The notes under the pieces: generated by a model
Databases searched by the model: none
Seen by the model: only the letters and a program-made list of their open reading frames with translations
What the model was told of the DNA's origin: nothing
Program-made: the position numbers and the translations under genes
Origin: Candidatus Nanoarchaeia archaeon
Lineage (GTDB): Archaea > Nanobdellota > Nanobdellia > Woesearchaeales > WJIZ01
Reading direction: 5' to 3'
Assembly (NCBI GenBank): GCA_028279765.1
Contig: JANQND010000029.1
Span: 1-49,954 of the forward strand
DNA: 49,954 nt
Shown here: in pieces, positions 15,496-24,214 of the stretch
Numbering within the stretch: the stretch's first letter is position 1
How the letters are laid out: each line of letters starts with the position of its first letter

Positions 15496-16197
15496 ATGGA
15501 CAGGGAGAAACTCGGCATTAAGGGTGTCGATAAGATGATCGAGGGGGGGATTCCTTACGAGGGGATTGTAGGAGTTTCAGGCCCGCCCGGTGTTGGAAAA
15601 TCTATCTTCAGCCTGCACTATCTTTTAGAGGGTGCGCGCAAGGGTCAAAAATGCCTCTATATCAATCTTGAAGAGCCGCTCAACAATATTGAAAATATGA
15701 TCCAGCAGTTTTCGTTTGCAAAAGAGTTCAATAAGTACGTAAAAGAGGAAAAAATTATCATTAAATGTTATACGTACCCTGAATATGAAAAAATATATAC
15801 AGAGCTTTTGCAGAAAGTAAATGAAGACAAAAATATTCAGCGGTTAGTCATTGACAGCTTCAATGTGTTCTTTACTTCCATGCTTCTTCCTCAGTCCCTG
15901 GTAAATCAGCCTGAAGTAAACATCAGGAATATGATTAATTTTGCTTTCAGTATGCTCCGAAAAAAAGGACTCACTACCTTGCTGATTCTGGAAATGCAGT
16001 CGGATCAGGGACATTCATTCTATTATAATATACCGTATTTAGTTGATGGAATTATCAGTTTAGATTTCCTCGAGCTGGGGACTATCGAGCGTCGTATATT
16101 CATCTCGAAAATGCGCTGGACAGACCAGTATAGAGAGAGTAAAAGTTTTGACATAACAAAAAAAGGGATTCATGCCTACGAAGAAGAAAGTGACTGA
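15496..16197 (+). CDS. KaiC/RAD55-like RecA-superfamily ATPase
   Basis: 233 residues, one RecA-type domain. It opens with GIKGVDKMIEGGIPYEGIV, typical of archaeal KaiC-like proteins. Walker A is GPPGVGKS (29-36), the catalytic glutamate pair is Glu59-Glu60 in NLEEPLNN, and Walker B is RLVIDSF with Asp120. C-terminal strands include RRIFISKMRW and FDITKKGIHAYEEE. Archaeal KaiC-like proteins bind ATP and often take part in signalling; it lacks a second KaiC domain and any kinase module. Being coupled to the small protein at 15191 suggests that protein is its partner. Confidence 0.88.
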   Translation: MDREKLGIKGVDKMIEGGIPYEGIVGVSGPPGVGKSIFSLHYLLEGARKGQKCLYINLEEPLNNIENMIQQFSFAKEFNKYVKEEKIIIKCYTYPEYEKIYTELLQKVNEDKNIQRLVIDSFNVFFTSMLLPQSLVNQPEVNIRNMINFAFSMLRKKGLTTLLILEMQSDQGHSFYYNIPYLVDGIISLDFLELGTIERRIFISKMRWTDQYRESKSFDITKKGIHAYEEESD

Positions 16198-16244
16198 GGG
16201 GATAGAAACACATGTGCTAATGCACACTCTTAACGAGTAATACT

Positions 16245-17525
16245 ATGCCAAAAAAAAAGCCTGCAGCGACTATCAATAAGTCAAAGGAATCTTTCTTAAT
16301 TGCGGGCAGGAATCTTAATGCACTATCCCTTGCTGCAAGCCTATGTGCAGGGTTTGTCGGAGGCGGCTTTCTTGTTCTTTTCATAGGACTGGCATATATT
16401 CATGGATTTTCTGCGATGTGGCTCATTGCAGGACAGGCAGCTGGTCTTGTGTTATTTGCAGTTTTCGGAAAAGCAGTGAAGAACACTGCAGACAAGAAGA
16501 AGTTATACACCCTGTCTGATTATTTTCGGAATCAGTTTGATAAAAAAACTGCCCTGTTAAGCAGCATTCTTATTTTTCTTTTCTTCATGGGATTCATTGT
16601 CGTACAGCTCATTGCCGGCGGAGAGGTGCTTCATGGCCTAACGGGCTGGCCGTATGGCATTGCAGTAGTCATCATAGCGCTAAGTATTCTTGCCTATCTC
16701 TTCCTGGGAGGATTCAATGCAGTGGTAAAGACGGATTTTTTTCAGTATCTTATTATCCTATTTTTTATGATCGTTATTGGGTTTAGCCTGTGGAGCAGTA
16801 CCGGTCAAATAGCAATAGAAAACATATTTGTTCCGCTTCCCCTGGCAACCATCATCGCCTTCTGTATTTTTGGCATTTTCTTTGTGATCATCGGGCCTGA
16901 TGTCTGGCAGCGTGCATATGCTGCCAAATCGCTCTCTACCCTGCGCAAAGGATTTAGCCTGGCAGCAGTTTTAGTAATAGTCAATGGATTTCTAGCCTGC
17001 CTGGTAGGTATTGCCGCAAGAAGCATGTTTAGAAACATCAATCCCAGTGAAGCACTGGTAATGGGATTTACTCACATGCTTCCAAAAGGATTCCTTGTTC
17101 TTGGCCTTATTCTCCTCTTCTGCGCTATTATGTCAACAGCAGATACCCTTATCTTTGTCGCCGCGATGAATATTGCCCATGACATACTTCCGAACTGGAA
17201 AAAGTCGCTGAAGCCAAAAGTCGTTGCGCTCACGAAAGCAGCCATCATTGCAGTAACGCTCGTGAGCCTGGCAGTAGCATTAACAGTGACCAGCATCATA
17301 GATTTCGCGTTCATTTTTACTGCAAGTACACTGGTTCTTGCCCCGATTATCATTTATTCGCAGAGGACAAAACTCAAAGCAAATGCAGCCTTTCTGGCAC
17401 TGGCCATAACTCCTCCTGCGATTATTATTATCACTTTGTTCACAGGTATTAAAGAAGAGTTGTCTCTTTTTTCACTCGTTATTTCTGTTCTATTGCTTTT
17501 CATTGGTCAGAAGGTATTTAAGTAG
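16245..17525 (+). CDS. Sodium:solute symporter (SSS) family transporter
   Basis: 426 residues with about 12 hydrophobic segments. The N-terminal FLIAGRNLNALSLAASLCAG and the next helices GGGFLVLFIGLAYIHG are SSS-family signatures, and YLFLGGFNAVVKTDFFQYL matches the GGxxAVxxTDxxQ motif. The region STADTLIFVAAMNIAHD carries the Ser/Thr and Asn residues near the sodium site. The family moves sugars, amino acids or carboxylates with Na+. It is shorter than the usual 480-550 residues, lacking the last one or two helices. Substrate unknown; with acetyl-CoA synthetase nearby a monocarboxylate is possible but speculative. Confidence 0.87.
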   Translation: MPKKKPAATINKSKESFLIAGRNLNALSLAASLCAGFVGGGFLVLFIGLAYIHGFSAMWLIAGQAAGLVLFAVFGKAVKNTADKKKLYTLSDYFRNQFDKKTALLSSILIFLFFMGFIVVQLIAGGEVLHGLTGWPYGIAVVIIALSILAYLFLGGFNAVVKTDFFQYLIILFFMIVIGFSLWSSTGQIAIENIFVPLPLATIIAFCIFGIFFVIIGPDVWQRAYAAKSLSTLRKGFSLAAVLVIVNGFLACLVGIAARSMFRNINPSEALVMGFTHMLPKGFLVLGLILLFCAIMSTADTLIFVAAMNIAHDILPNWKKSLKPKVVALTKAAIIAVTLVSLAVALTVTSIIDFAFIFTASTLVLAPIIIYSQRTKLKANAAFLALAITPPAIIIITLFTGIKEELSLFSLVISVLLLFIGQKVFK

Positions 17526-17576
17526 CGAAATTCTAAAATCAGATAGATTTATTAAGGAATATATCTAAAAAAGAGC

Positions 17577-17918
17577 ATGGACCAGATAATCACTTGGGTC
17601 GTTTTAGCAGTGCTGATTGGCTTTGGTATTGCAGCAATTCTCAGGAATTCAAAATTCAAGCAGGATCCTGATTATTACAATCTTTTTGTTATCGGTATTA
17701 TATGGCTGGCCTTCGGTATACCGTTAAGCATTAAGCCTCTTTGGGCCCTGGGTATCGCTCTTGCCATAACCGGCCTGATGAATAAGAAGAAATGGAAAAG
17801 GGAAAAAGTAAGCTTTAAAGATTTAGGGAAAGAAGAAAAGAAAGTGCATTTTACTGCAATAATGGTAGGGTTATTTCTATTGCTTGCTGCTGCAATTTTC
17901 TATTTGATTAGTAACTAG
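17577..17918 (+). CDS. Small integral membrane protein
   Basis: 113 residues with four hydrophobic stretches: residues 3-21, about 35-50, 55-67 (ALGIALAITGLM) and 90-112. A charged loop (NKKKWKREKVSFKDLGKEEKK) separates the last two. It follows the transporter by 51 bases with a TATA-like ATATATCTA between, so it may have its own promoter. No family recognised; similar four-segment proteins are common unknowns in archaea. Confidence 0.65.
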   Translation: MDQIITWVVLAVLIGFGIAAILRNSKFKQDPDYYNLFVIGIIWLAFGIPLSIKPLWALGIALAITGLMNKKKWKREKVSFKDLGKEEKKVHFTAIMVGLFLLLAAAIFYLISN

Positions 17919-17985
17919 TCTTTAGCAAAGTATGCTGCTGCAGGGCACAGAAGTTTTTTAAGCGTAATAGTAACAGAGCAAATCA

Positions 17986-19116
17986 ATGGCAAAAAAAGGA
18001 ATAAAAAATATCCTGTATAATAAGCTGTTCTCCAAAAAAATTGTTGATATTGATAGGCCAGGTTTTATCGTAAGTAAAACATCCACAAAATACACAAACA
18101 GAAGAAGCCGCAAGAGAATATTGTATTATTTCGAGGAAATCATTGCCCAGATACAAAAAGATACCTTAGAGAAGTATGGGAAGAAAAAAACAAACGAGCT
18201 GTGGTATCGCATCGGAAAAGAAGCAGCTATACGATATTTTCTATTAGAAGGGTCAAAGAAGGAGAAAGAAATTCGCCCGGAAATGCTCTCAGAGGTACTG
18301 GTCTATATGTGCAATGTTTTCTACAGTGGGGGGCTGGGAGCAGCTGAATCCATTGAATACGTAAATCAATCATTAGAGCTCAAAGGCAGCAATTGCTTGT
18401 TTTGCCGAAAGGGCGGTATCCCTTTTTACAATCTTGGGTTTCTTAGTGGAGTAGTAAGCGAACAGTCCGGTATGCAGGCTGAAGGAGAAATGATTTGTCA
18501 GGAATGCCCGAAAAAGTGCCACTTATCTATAAATTCATCAAGCGCAGAAAAGAAGAAGGGTAAGGAGTATGTTCCGGGCAACGAGAAGCTCTCAGTGATG
18601 AAAGAATACGAAAAAATCAACTTCATCTACAGGAAAGAAAAAGTGCCCAAAGCATTAAGCTTCAGGCACTGCATCCGGTTCAACAAAGTCGTTATTGGCA
18701 AGCAGAACAGGCTCACGCTGCAGGGAAAGTCATTATATCCAACGGAGAGTGGTATCCTCGAGCTCATAAGGACGCATTATGAAGCAATACACATGGAAGC
18801 GTTCTTTGACGAAAGGGTTATCAGATATAGTAAAAAAATTGCACAGGAGATGCTGCAAAAAGTTGACAAAGCAAGGAAACTAAAAAGCATACTGGACATC
18901 TGTATGATACTGGGATGGGGAGTACCCCTTTCTCAAAGAAAAGGGAATAAACTAATGGTATGGTTTCTTTTTCCGCCCATATCTAAGTATGGGGCAAGAA
19001 TGAGGGCTTTAACAGTCAACGGATTCATTAACAGTGCAACAGGTAAGGCGTGGAAACTAGAGAAGGTATCGCTGGATAAAAAAACACCCTCAATGTCGTT
19101 TGAGTATGCTCAGTGA
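17986..19116 (+). CDS. V4R-like Cys-containing protein
   Basis: 376 residues. The segment at 100-182 has the pattern of a V4R domain: CNVFYSGGLGAAESIEYV, then Cys137/Cys140, GFLSGVVSEQSGMQAEGE and Cys171, Cys174, Cys178 (CQECPKKCHL). The C-x2-C and C-x2-C-x3-C sets probably bind zinc or sense a ligand. The preceding helices are also typical of V4R proteins. Residues 200-376 form a separate alpha/beta region that I do not recognise. The last 27 bases overlap the convergent reductase gene. V4R domains often sense small hydrophobic ligands; a link to the neighbouring lipid operon is a guess. Confidence 0.6.
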   Translation: MAKKGIKNILYNKLFSKKIVDIDRPGFIVSKTSTKYTNRRSRKRILYYFEEIIAQIQKDTLEKYGKKKTNELWYRIGKEAAIRYFLLEGSKKEKEIRPEMLSEVLVYMCNVFYSGGLGAAESIEYVNQSLELKGSNCLFCRKGGIPFYNLGFLSGVVSEQSGMQAEGEMICQECPKKCHLSINSSSAEKKKGKEYVPGNEKLSVMKEYEKINFIYRKEKVPKALSFRHCIRFNKVVIGKQNRLTLQGKSLYPTESGILELIRTHYEAIHMEAFFDERVIRYSKKIAQEMLQKVDKARKLKSILDICMILGWGVPLSQRKGNKLMVWFLFPPISKYGARMRALTVNGFINSATGKAWKLEKVSLDKKTPSMSFEYAQ

Positions 19117-20310
19117 GTCTGTAATCCGTGAGCGAAGGTAGCGCGCGCGAATTTCTGCATAATGATAGAGTAAAAAGAGAGCCCTGCGACTGGGAAAACA
19201 TTCTTTTACCTCTTTTGGGACCGAGAAGTCCATATTATTGCGAATAAGGCTGAAGTAAGAGTCAGGGTTTTTCTGTACTGCTGCGCAAACCTTATCCAGG
19301 CCAGGATAATTCTTGAGTTTTTGTAGAGCAGGAGAAATACTCGAGCGATCAATTCTCGCAGCCAGGTGACGCAGATAATGCTGATAAAATGTTCGTTTCC
19401 AGGTTTTCTGATAGTAATCAAGATCATTTTTAGAAAGAGCATCAGTGAGCATTTTAGCGCATTTGAGGCTCATATCAACACCAAAGCCGCTTTGGGGAGG
19501 AGTGGTTCCTGCACTATCTCCCAGAAAAGCGCAGTTGCCTACAACAAGAGGAAGCAGCGGGTTTCCGGGAAAGCCTACAAAATCCTTTTGTTCAACAAAA
19601 GGCTCTTTAATTCGCCTTAACCTGTATCCCCTCTGTCCTTCCTTATTAGTTACGGTTTCAATATCTTTGCTAAACGCGTTCTGCCATTTGCAGTAGCTCA
19701 GTGCCTGGCCATTGTAAAGGTATTCATACAAGTAGAGGTTATTCTCTTCCATCAGGTTATAATAGTAACGCCTATCAATAGGGACCGAGCATTCGTCTGG
19801 TGAAGAATATTTTTTCACGCCAATCCAATAACGAAAAGGAAGAGACAGCCCCAGTTGTTTTCGCAAAAAGAAAGAAGTTGCTGAGCAGTCAATAAGAAAC
19901 GAATATTGATATGCAGCTTTGTCCGTAACCAGAATCTTATCTTTCTTTAAAGCGACCGCTTTTTCTTTGCGAAACTCAGCCGATGATTTTTTAAAAAAGG
20001 AAGAGCAGGTATCCTTAAAATCAATAACATAAACACCACCATCCAGCGTAGCATAGATCTCGTTGAAGGTTCCCAGTTTAACCCCTTTATGCCGATAAAC
20101 CGTACGAAGCCCATATTCTGCTACTGCATCCTTCGTATCCTGTGCAACAATCCTGTTGCTGTGCTTGCAGTTCGCGCCTATCTCATTCTTGTCAAGAATC
20201 AGGACCCGCTTATCAGGGCAGGCCTCGGACAAGTGATATGCAAGTGAAGTCCCCGCAAGCCCTGCACCTACGATAACAACATCAAAACGCTCAATACTCT
20301 TCTCGCTCAT
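19090..20310 (-). CDS. Geranylgeranyl reductase-like FAD oxidoreductase
   Basis: 406 residues. The N terminus DVVIVGAGLAGTSLAYHLSE is the FAD-binding GxGxxG loop; the second FAD motif is GNCAFLGDSAGTTPPQSGFG (about 270-289), with Asp of GD contacting FAD as in geranylgeranyl reductases and lycopene cyclases. Archaeal members reduce double bonds of isoprenoid lipid chains. It is the last gene of an operon with a UbiA-like and a citrate-synthase-like gene and starts in a four-base ATGA overlap. Its C terminus is rich in basic residues. The substrate could be an archaeal lipid or another prenylated product. Confidence 0.85.
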   Translation of the reverse strand: MSEKSIERFDVVIVGAGLAGTSLAYHLSEACPDKRVLILDKNEIGANCKHSNRIVAQDTKDAVAEYGLRTVYRHKGVKLGTFNEIYATLDGGVYVIDFKDTCSSFFKKSSAEFRKEKAVALKKDKILVTDKAAYQYSFLIDCSATSFFLRKQLGLSLPFRYWIGVKKYSSPDECSVPIDRRYYYNLMEENNLYLYEYLYNGQALSYCKWQNAFSKDIETVTNKEGQRGYRLRRIKEPFVEQKDFVGFPGNPLLPLVVGNCAFLGDSAGTTPPQSGFGVDMSLKCAKMLTDALSKNDLDYYQKTWKRTFYQHYLRHLAARIDRSSISPALQKLKNYPGLDKVCAAVQKNPDSYFSLIRNNMDFSVPKEVKECFPSRRALFLLYHYAEIRARYLRSRITDSLSILKRH

Positions 20311-21182
20311 GATGCATCCTCCGGCAGTAATGGTTCAGGGGCATGAAGAGGCTTTCGTTTAGGGCTCTTCTTCTTCTCTCGCTCAGAATAGGACCCCATT
20401 TCATGCAAAAAGGAAAAAGGCTTTTGCGGAATTTCTTCGAGAATATGGCAAACCATGCTTAAGCTTCGGGAAAGAAAAGACAAATAGGTTCCCTGCTGCG
20501 GGTCAAATCCTAAAATAAGGTAAGAGAGGCCAAGCGCGCAATCAACATTCGGAGAAACATTTCTTCTCAGGTGCATGTGAGAGGCCAGGGAGGAATACAC
20601 CTCAATCAAAGGATGGTCACCGTATAGTTTCACTTCTTTAAGAATAAGGTCTGGTCTGGGGTCCTTTGCATAGACCGGATGGCCAAAGCCATGGATAGTC
20701 TCCCCCTTAGACAATTTTTTCTCAACATAGCGGGAGACTAAAGAAGAAACATCGGCCTGGGAAGAAGAGCAAGCCAGAGAATAAACCTGCTGCAATTCCC
20801 GCATAGCCTCGCAAATAGAGCCCAGATGATGTGTCCCTACACTTGCAAGGCCACCGATCAATCCGTTAATAATGGCAAAATCAGGTGACTTTGTTGTCGA
20901 TGCAATGAGCTTTGGGACACTAACGGAGGGGGGGTGAGCGCCTGTTCCCATGCTTAGCACCAGTAAGGATCGTAAGAAAAGCCTGCGCTCACGGGGCAGA
21001 GGTGTTTTTCCTGCAAGCTTAATAAATATCAAATCAAGGAAATCGACCTCTTTTTCCAGAAGCTCTGAGAGGGTAAACCAATTGTCTGCAGTGCTGTCAT
21101 ATCGTGCAAGATTAATATAATGATGGACAGTACCTTCACCAAGGTCCTGAAAGTCAATTCTGCTTCTCCTAACTTCACTCAT
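20307..21182 (-). CDS. Citrate-synthase-superfamily protein
   Basis: 291 residues, shorter than citrate synthase (about 370) and close to the length of the citryl-CoA lyase-like domain. The fold's active-site residues are present: His118/His119 in GTHHLGSICEAM, His168 in GFGHPVYAKDPRPD with Arg176, Asp214 in PNVDCALGLSYLIL, and Arg239 in FLSRSLSMVCHILEE. So acyl-CoA condensation or cleavage chemistry is retained. The last 35 residues are basic and proline-rich. It is coupled by ATGA overlaps to UbiA-like (upstream) and reductase-like (downstream) genes, an unusual setting. The true substrate is unknown. Confidence 0.82.
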   Translation of the reverse strand: MSEVRRSRIDFQDLGEGTVHHYINLARYDSTADNWFTLSELLEKEVDFLDLIFIKLAGKTPLPRERRLFLRSLLVLSMGTGAHPPSVSVPKLIASTTKSPDFAIINGLIGGLASVGTHHLGSICEAMRELQQVYSLACSSSQADVSSLVSRYVEKKLSKGETIHGFGHPVYAKDPRPDLILKEVKLYGDHPLIEVYSSLASHMHLRRNVSPNVDCALGLSYLILGFDPQQGTYLSFLSRSLSMVCHILEEIPQKPFSFLHEMGSYSEREKKKSPKRKPLHAPEPLLPEDAS

Positions 21183-22045
21183 GAATAAGTCCTCCTGCTA
21201 TCTGCATTCCCAAGGAAAGGCAGGAAAAAAAGATAACAAACGATAGGAATCAAAGAGAGCCATGCAATATTCCACAGGGGATGTTGTTCAAGAATGAACC
21301 CCAGAAGGAAAAGGAGCATCCACAGCCGAACCGTATTAACAGCGTCAGTCAGTTGGCTGCGGGAAACTAAGTAAAAGATATAAGCAAGAACAAATCCTGA
21401 GAGGAGCAGTGCTATGCGGTAGTACACTCCAAAATCAAAAACAACAAACCCGCCAATCATAATAAGGTAGGAGAATACTAAAAAAAGAAGAGAGAGCAAA
21501 ACACCGTATGGTGATTGTGTGGAAAACGTAGAGTAGCGCAGTTTGCGGTCTTTTTCTGAATCCTTCATATTCTTTGAAGGGATGACAAACCAGAATACCA
21601 GGAAGAAAAACAGGGAAAGCCGTGCAGAATGCAGCATGCTCTGGTTAAGAAGCTGGGAGCTAATAAATGAAGGAAGTGCAAAATGGGTGAATGAGAGAAT
21701 AGTTGCATCTCCAAAAAGAATATGGCGCCCGATTCCATGGTATAGCCAGCCAAACACGATCCAGAGAATATTGGTAAGTAAGATAAGAGGATGAATAAAA
21801 GAGATAAGAATTGCGCCGGCAATACAGGCAATCATCAGAGTTCTGCTATAAGCTGGCAGAGGATAATCACCATCCTTAATTGCATTGAGAAGGCCAAAAC
21901 CTGCGTACATAAGAGCACAGCTCAATCCGAGGAATCCTATTTCTATGCTTATTCGTTGCGCTAAGGCGCACGCAGCGAGCATTGCCATCAGAATAGGAAG
22001 AATCCTGTAAACCCGCATTGCTATAAGAACAGTTGTTAGACTCAC
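21179..22045 (-). CDS. UbiA-like prenyltransferase
   Basis: 288 residues with eight or nine hydrophobic helices. Start GTG 22045, with GAGGTGA six bases upstream. The two Asp-rich loops of UbiA enzymes appear in altered form: LLNAIKDGDYPLP (Asn54, Asp58, Asp60) after helix 2, and IPSKNMKDSEKDRKL after helix 5, in the place of KDxxDxxxD. UbiA enzymes join a prenyl chain to an acceptor within the membrane. First gene of the three-gene lipid operon, divergent from IPP isomerase. Because motif 1 lacks the usual ND pair, function may be altered; call is by topology plus motifs. Confidence 0.72.
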   Translation of the reverse strand: MSLTTVLIAMRVYRILPILMAMLAACALAQRISIEIGFLGLSCALMYAGFGLLNAIKDGDYPLPAYSRTLMIACIAGAILISFIHPLILLTNILWIVFGWLYHGIGRHILFGDATILSFTHFALPSFISSQLLNQSMLHSARLSLFFFLVFWFVIPSKNMKDSEKDRKLRYSTFSTQSPYGVLLSLLFLVFSYLIMIGGFVVFDFGVYYRIALLLSGFVLAYIFYLVSRSQLTDAVNTVRLWMLLFLLGFILEQHPLWNIAWLSLIPIVCYLFFLPFLGNADSRRTYS

Positions 22046-22148
22046 CCACCTTCACCTCTTATAGGTTTCCTGCTCCGGAGAGTATAAATTAGTTATGCCA
22101 AAAAAATGATAAGAAATAAGAAAAATTATCAAAAAAAGATAAATAATT

Positions 22149-22176
22149 ATCCGAAAAGTAAGATAAAATTTAAATT
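22149..22176 (+). promoter_or_regulatory. Promoter of IPP isomerase
   Basis: TATCCGAAAAGTAAGATAAA begins at 22149 and runs into an AT-rich TATA-like stretch (to 22176). AAGTAAGATAAAATT (22158-22172) is identical to 15148-15162, upstream of paralog C. Confidence 0.5.
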
Positions 22177-22199
22177 ATTGAAGAAAGTGAAAGTAATCA

Positions 22200-23234
22200 A
22201 TGCAAACAGAAATGCTTGAAAAAACCAACATTAAAAGAAGAAAGCAGGATCACATTCGCATCTGCCTGCAGGAAGATTCCGCATCCACGGTTTCTAATGG
22301 GCTGGATAACTACTCCTTCATTCATAATGCGCTCCCTGAGATAAACAAAGAAGATATCAGGCTCTCTACCAGATTTCTCAAAAAAAAGATGAGTATGCCG
22401 GTCATGATCAGTTCAATGAGCGGCGGGATTGAGCGGGCAAAGAAAATTAATTTTAACCTGGCATCAGCAGCGCAGGAACTCGGAATTGCCATGGGCGTTG
22501 GATCACAGCGAATCATGATCGAAGATCCCCGAACATCTAAAACGTTCAGGATCAGAGATGTCGCACCGGATATTTTGCTTTTTGCAAATCTGGGTGCTGT
22601 CCAGCTCAATAACGGTTTCAGTCTCAAAGAATGTCAGCACGTGGTAGACTCCTGTGAAGCAGATGCGCTCATCCTCCATGTCAATCCTTTGCAGGAAGCG
22701 ATTCAGTTATCAGGGAATACCAATTTCGCTGACTTAACAGGAAAGATAGAAGATATTGCAGGCGAACTCTCCGTTCCGATCGTCATCAAAGAAGTAGGCT
22801 CGGGAATCTCGTATGAGGTTGCAAAGCGGCTTCAGAAGGCTGGAATTACTATCATCGATATTGCCGGCAGTGGGGGCACATCCTTTGCTGCTGTCGAAAG
22901 CAAAAGTAATCATATAGGAGAAGTTTTTCGCGACTGGGGAATTCCTACCGCTGAATCCATTAGGCAGGTGAGCATGCTCCCTAACATGAATATCATTGCA
23001 GGAGGAGGGATAAAATCCGGAATAGATGTTGCAAAAGCGCTTGCCCTTGGAGCAGATATAGTATCGGTTGCAAGGCCGCTTTTAGGCCCGTCATTAGTCA
23101 ATGCAAAAGAAGTAAGGGAAGTGCTTGAAAAGTTCGCAGAGCAACTGCGCATTGCGATGTTCTGTGTAGGGGCCTCTTCAATTGAAGAGCTGAAAAAAAA
23201 CCAGTACTTGGTAAAAAAATACCCCTACTCATGA
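22200..23234 (+). CDS. fni: Isopentenyl-diphosphate isomerase, type 2
   Basis: 344 residues. Type 2 enzymes are FMN- and NADPH-dependent TIM barrels. Visible signatures: RKQDHIRICL near the N terminus, MPVMISSMSGGIERAKKIN, GVGSQRIMIEDP, NLGAVQLNNGF, HVNPLQEAIQLSGNTNF, IVIKEVGSGIS, DIAGSGGTSFAAVES and IIAGGGIKSGIDVAKALALG. It interconverts IPP and DMAPP for isoprenoid lipid synthesis in the cytoplasm. It is divergent from the UbiA-like operon, so the region is a prenyl-lipid locus. Full length for the family. Confidence 0.96.
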   Translation: MQTEMLEKTNIKRRKQDHIRICLQEDSASTVSNGLDNYSFIHNALPEINKEDIRLSTRFLKKKMSMPVMISSMSGGIERAKKINFNLASAAQELGIAMGVGSQRIMIEDPRTSKTFRIRDVAPDILLFANLGAVQLNNGFSLKECQHVVDSCEADALILHVNPLQEAIQLSGNTNFADLTGKIEDIAGELSVPIVIKEVGSGISYEVAKRLQKAGITIIDIAGSGGTSFAAVESKSNHIGEVFRDWGIPTAESIRQVSMLPNMNIIAGGGIKSGIDVAKALALGADIVSVARPLLGPSLVNAKEVREVLEKFAEQLRIAMFCVGASSIEELKKNQYLVKKYPYS

Positions 23235-24197
23235 TTATTCTATAACAAAGATTTTTTTCGAGAGGGACTTATGGATATACTGTTCAAAAGAATGAACCAC
23301 AGTAAATCCCTTTTTTTTTAGGATTCGGGAATAATTGAAATTTTTTTTTCTAAAGCGGGGAAAAATAAGTACTGCCCTTTTCCGCAGAAAAGGCCGAAGG
23401 CGTGAAATAAAAGAGTGGTACAAGGTGTCAAGATCAGTTTGCTTTGTGTTCAGCCCATAGGGAAGATCTGAAACGAAATAATCAACAGGTTTTTGCAACT
23501 GAGTTGCATCAGCCTTCTCTAATACGAAGTGTTTAAGTCCATAATGTGAAAGGTTAGTCCTTGCTTTCTGAAGCATAAGAGGGTCAATATCGAATCCTTT
23601 GATCTGTAATCCCATTAATCCAGCTTCCAGCAATATCCCGCCACTTCCGCAAAAAGCATCTACGACTGTTCCGCTCCTTATTCCTATTAGGTTTATCATG
23701 CAGCGGGCAAGCTTGGGGTCAAGAGAAGTTGGATGGTTATAGGGGCGCTTATGGGCCTTTCGTGACTGGAAATCCTGCTCCAAATCCTGTAATTGAACAC
23801 AGCAAAAAGCAAAATCATGATGATAGAAGACAAAGATCGCAGTCTGAGGGTTTTTTAGGTTGACCTTCGGTTTCTGTAGTGAATTCCAGATGTGTCCTGA
23901 AAGTTTCTTTTCTGACTGTGAGAAATCAGGAATACGAAGGGAGAAGTTCTGGGTATAGATTGAGTTCCAGTCAAATGAGGCAAAGTATTTGTTAAGGTTA
24001 TTTCTCTGACAGCGAAAAAGCAGCCGATGAACACTTTTTGTATAAGCAAGCCTCTTTGCATACTTCTCAATTTCTTTTTGTTGTGCAGTAACTAAAAGGA
24101 GGTTCCCGTAAAGAATACCACGCGACCGAAACAAGCTCTGCACTTCTGCCCTAGCAAGTCTGATATTCTCTTTTGAGAGCACAAATACGTATTTCAT
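23235..24197 (-). CDS. tRNA guanosine-10 N2-methyltransferase-like (Trm11/TrmG10 type)
   Basis: 320 residues. The N-terminal half (residues 1-150) corresponds to the THUMP-containing RNA-binding part, with KSVHRLLFRC. The C-terminal half is a Rossmann methylase: RPYNHPTSLDPKLARCMINL, VVDAFCGSGGILLEAGLMG (SAM loop), GFDIDPLMLQKARTNL and the catalytic motif DLPYG, a D-x-P-Y type found in N2-guanine methylases. Archaeal homologs dimethylate G10 of tRNA. Its stop abuts the stop of IPP isomerase (convergent). Exact target site is inferred from family. Confidence 0.88.
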   Translation of the reverse strand: MKYVFVLSKENIRLARAEVQSLFRSRGILYGNLLLVTAQQKEIEKYAKRLAYTKSVHRLLFRCQRNNLNKYFASFDWNSIYTQNFSLRIPDFSQSEKKLSGHIWNSLQKPKVNLKNPQTAIFVFYHHDFAFCCVQLQDLEQDFQSRKAHKRPYNHPTSLDPKLARCMINLIGIRSGTVVDAFCGSGGILLEAGLMGLQIKGFDIDPLMLQKARTNLSHYGLKHFVLEKADATQLQKPVDYFVSDLPYGLNTKQTDLDTLYHSFISRLRPFLRKRAVLIFPRFRKKNFNYSRILKKKGFTVVHSFEQYIHKSLSKKIFVIE

Positions 24198-24214
24198 AGA
24201 AACAAAAAGAGAAA

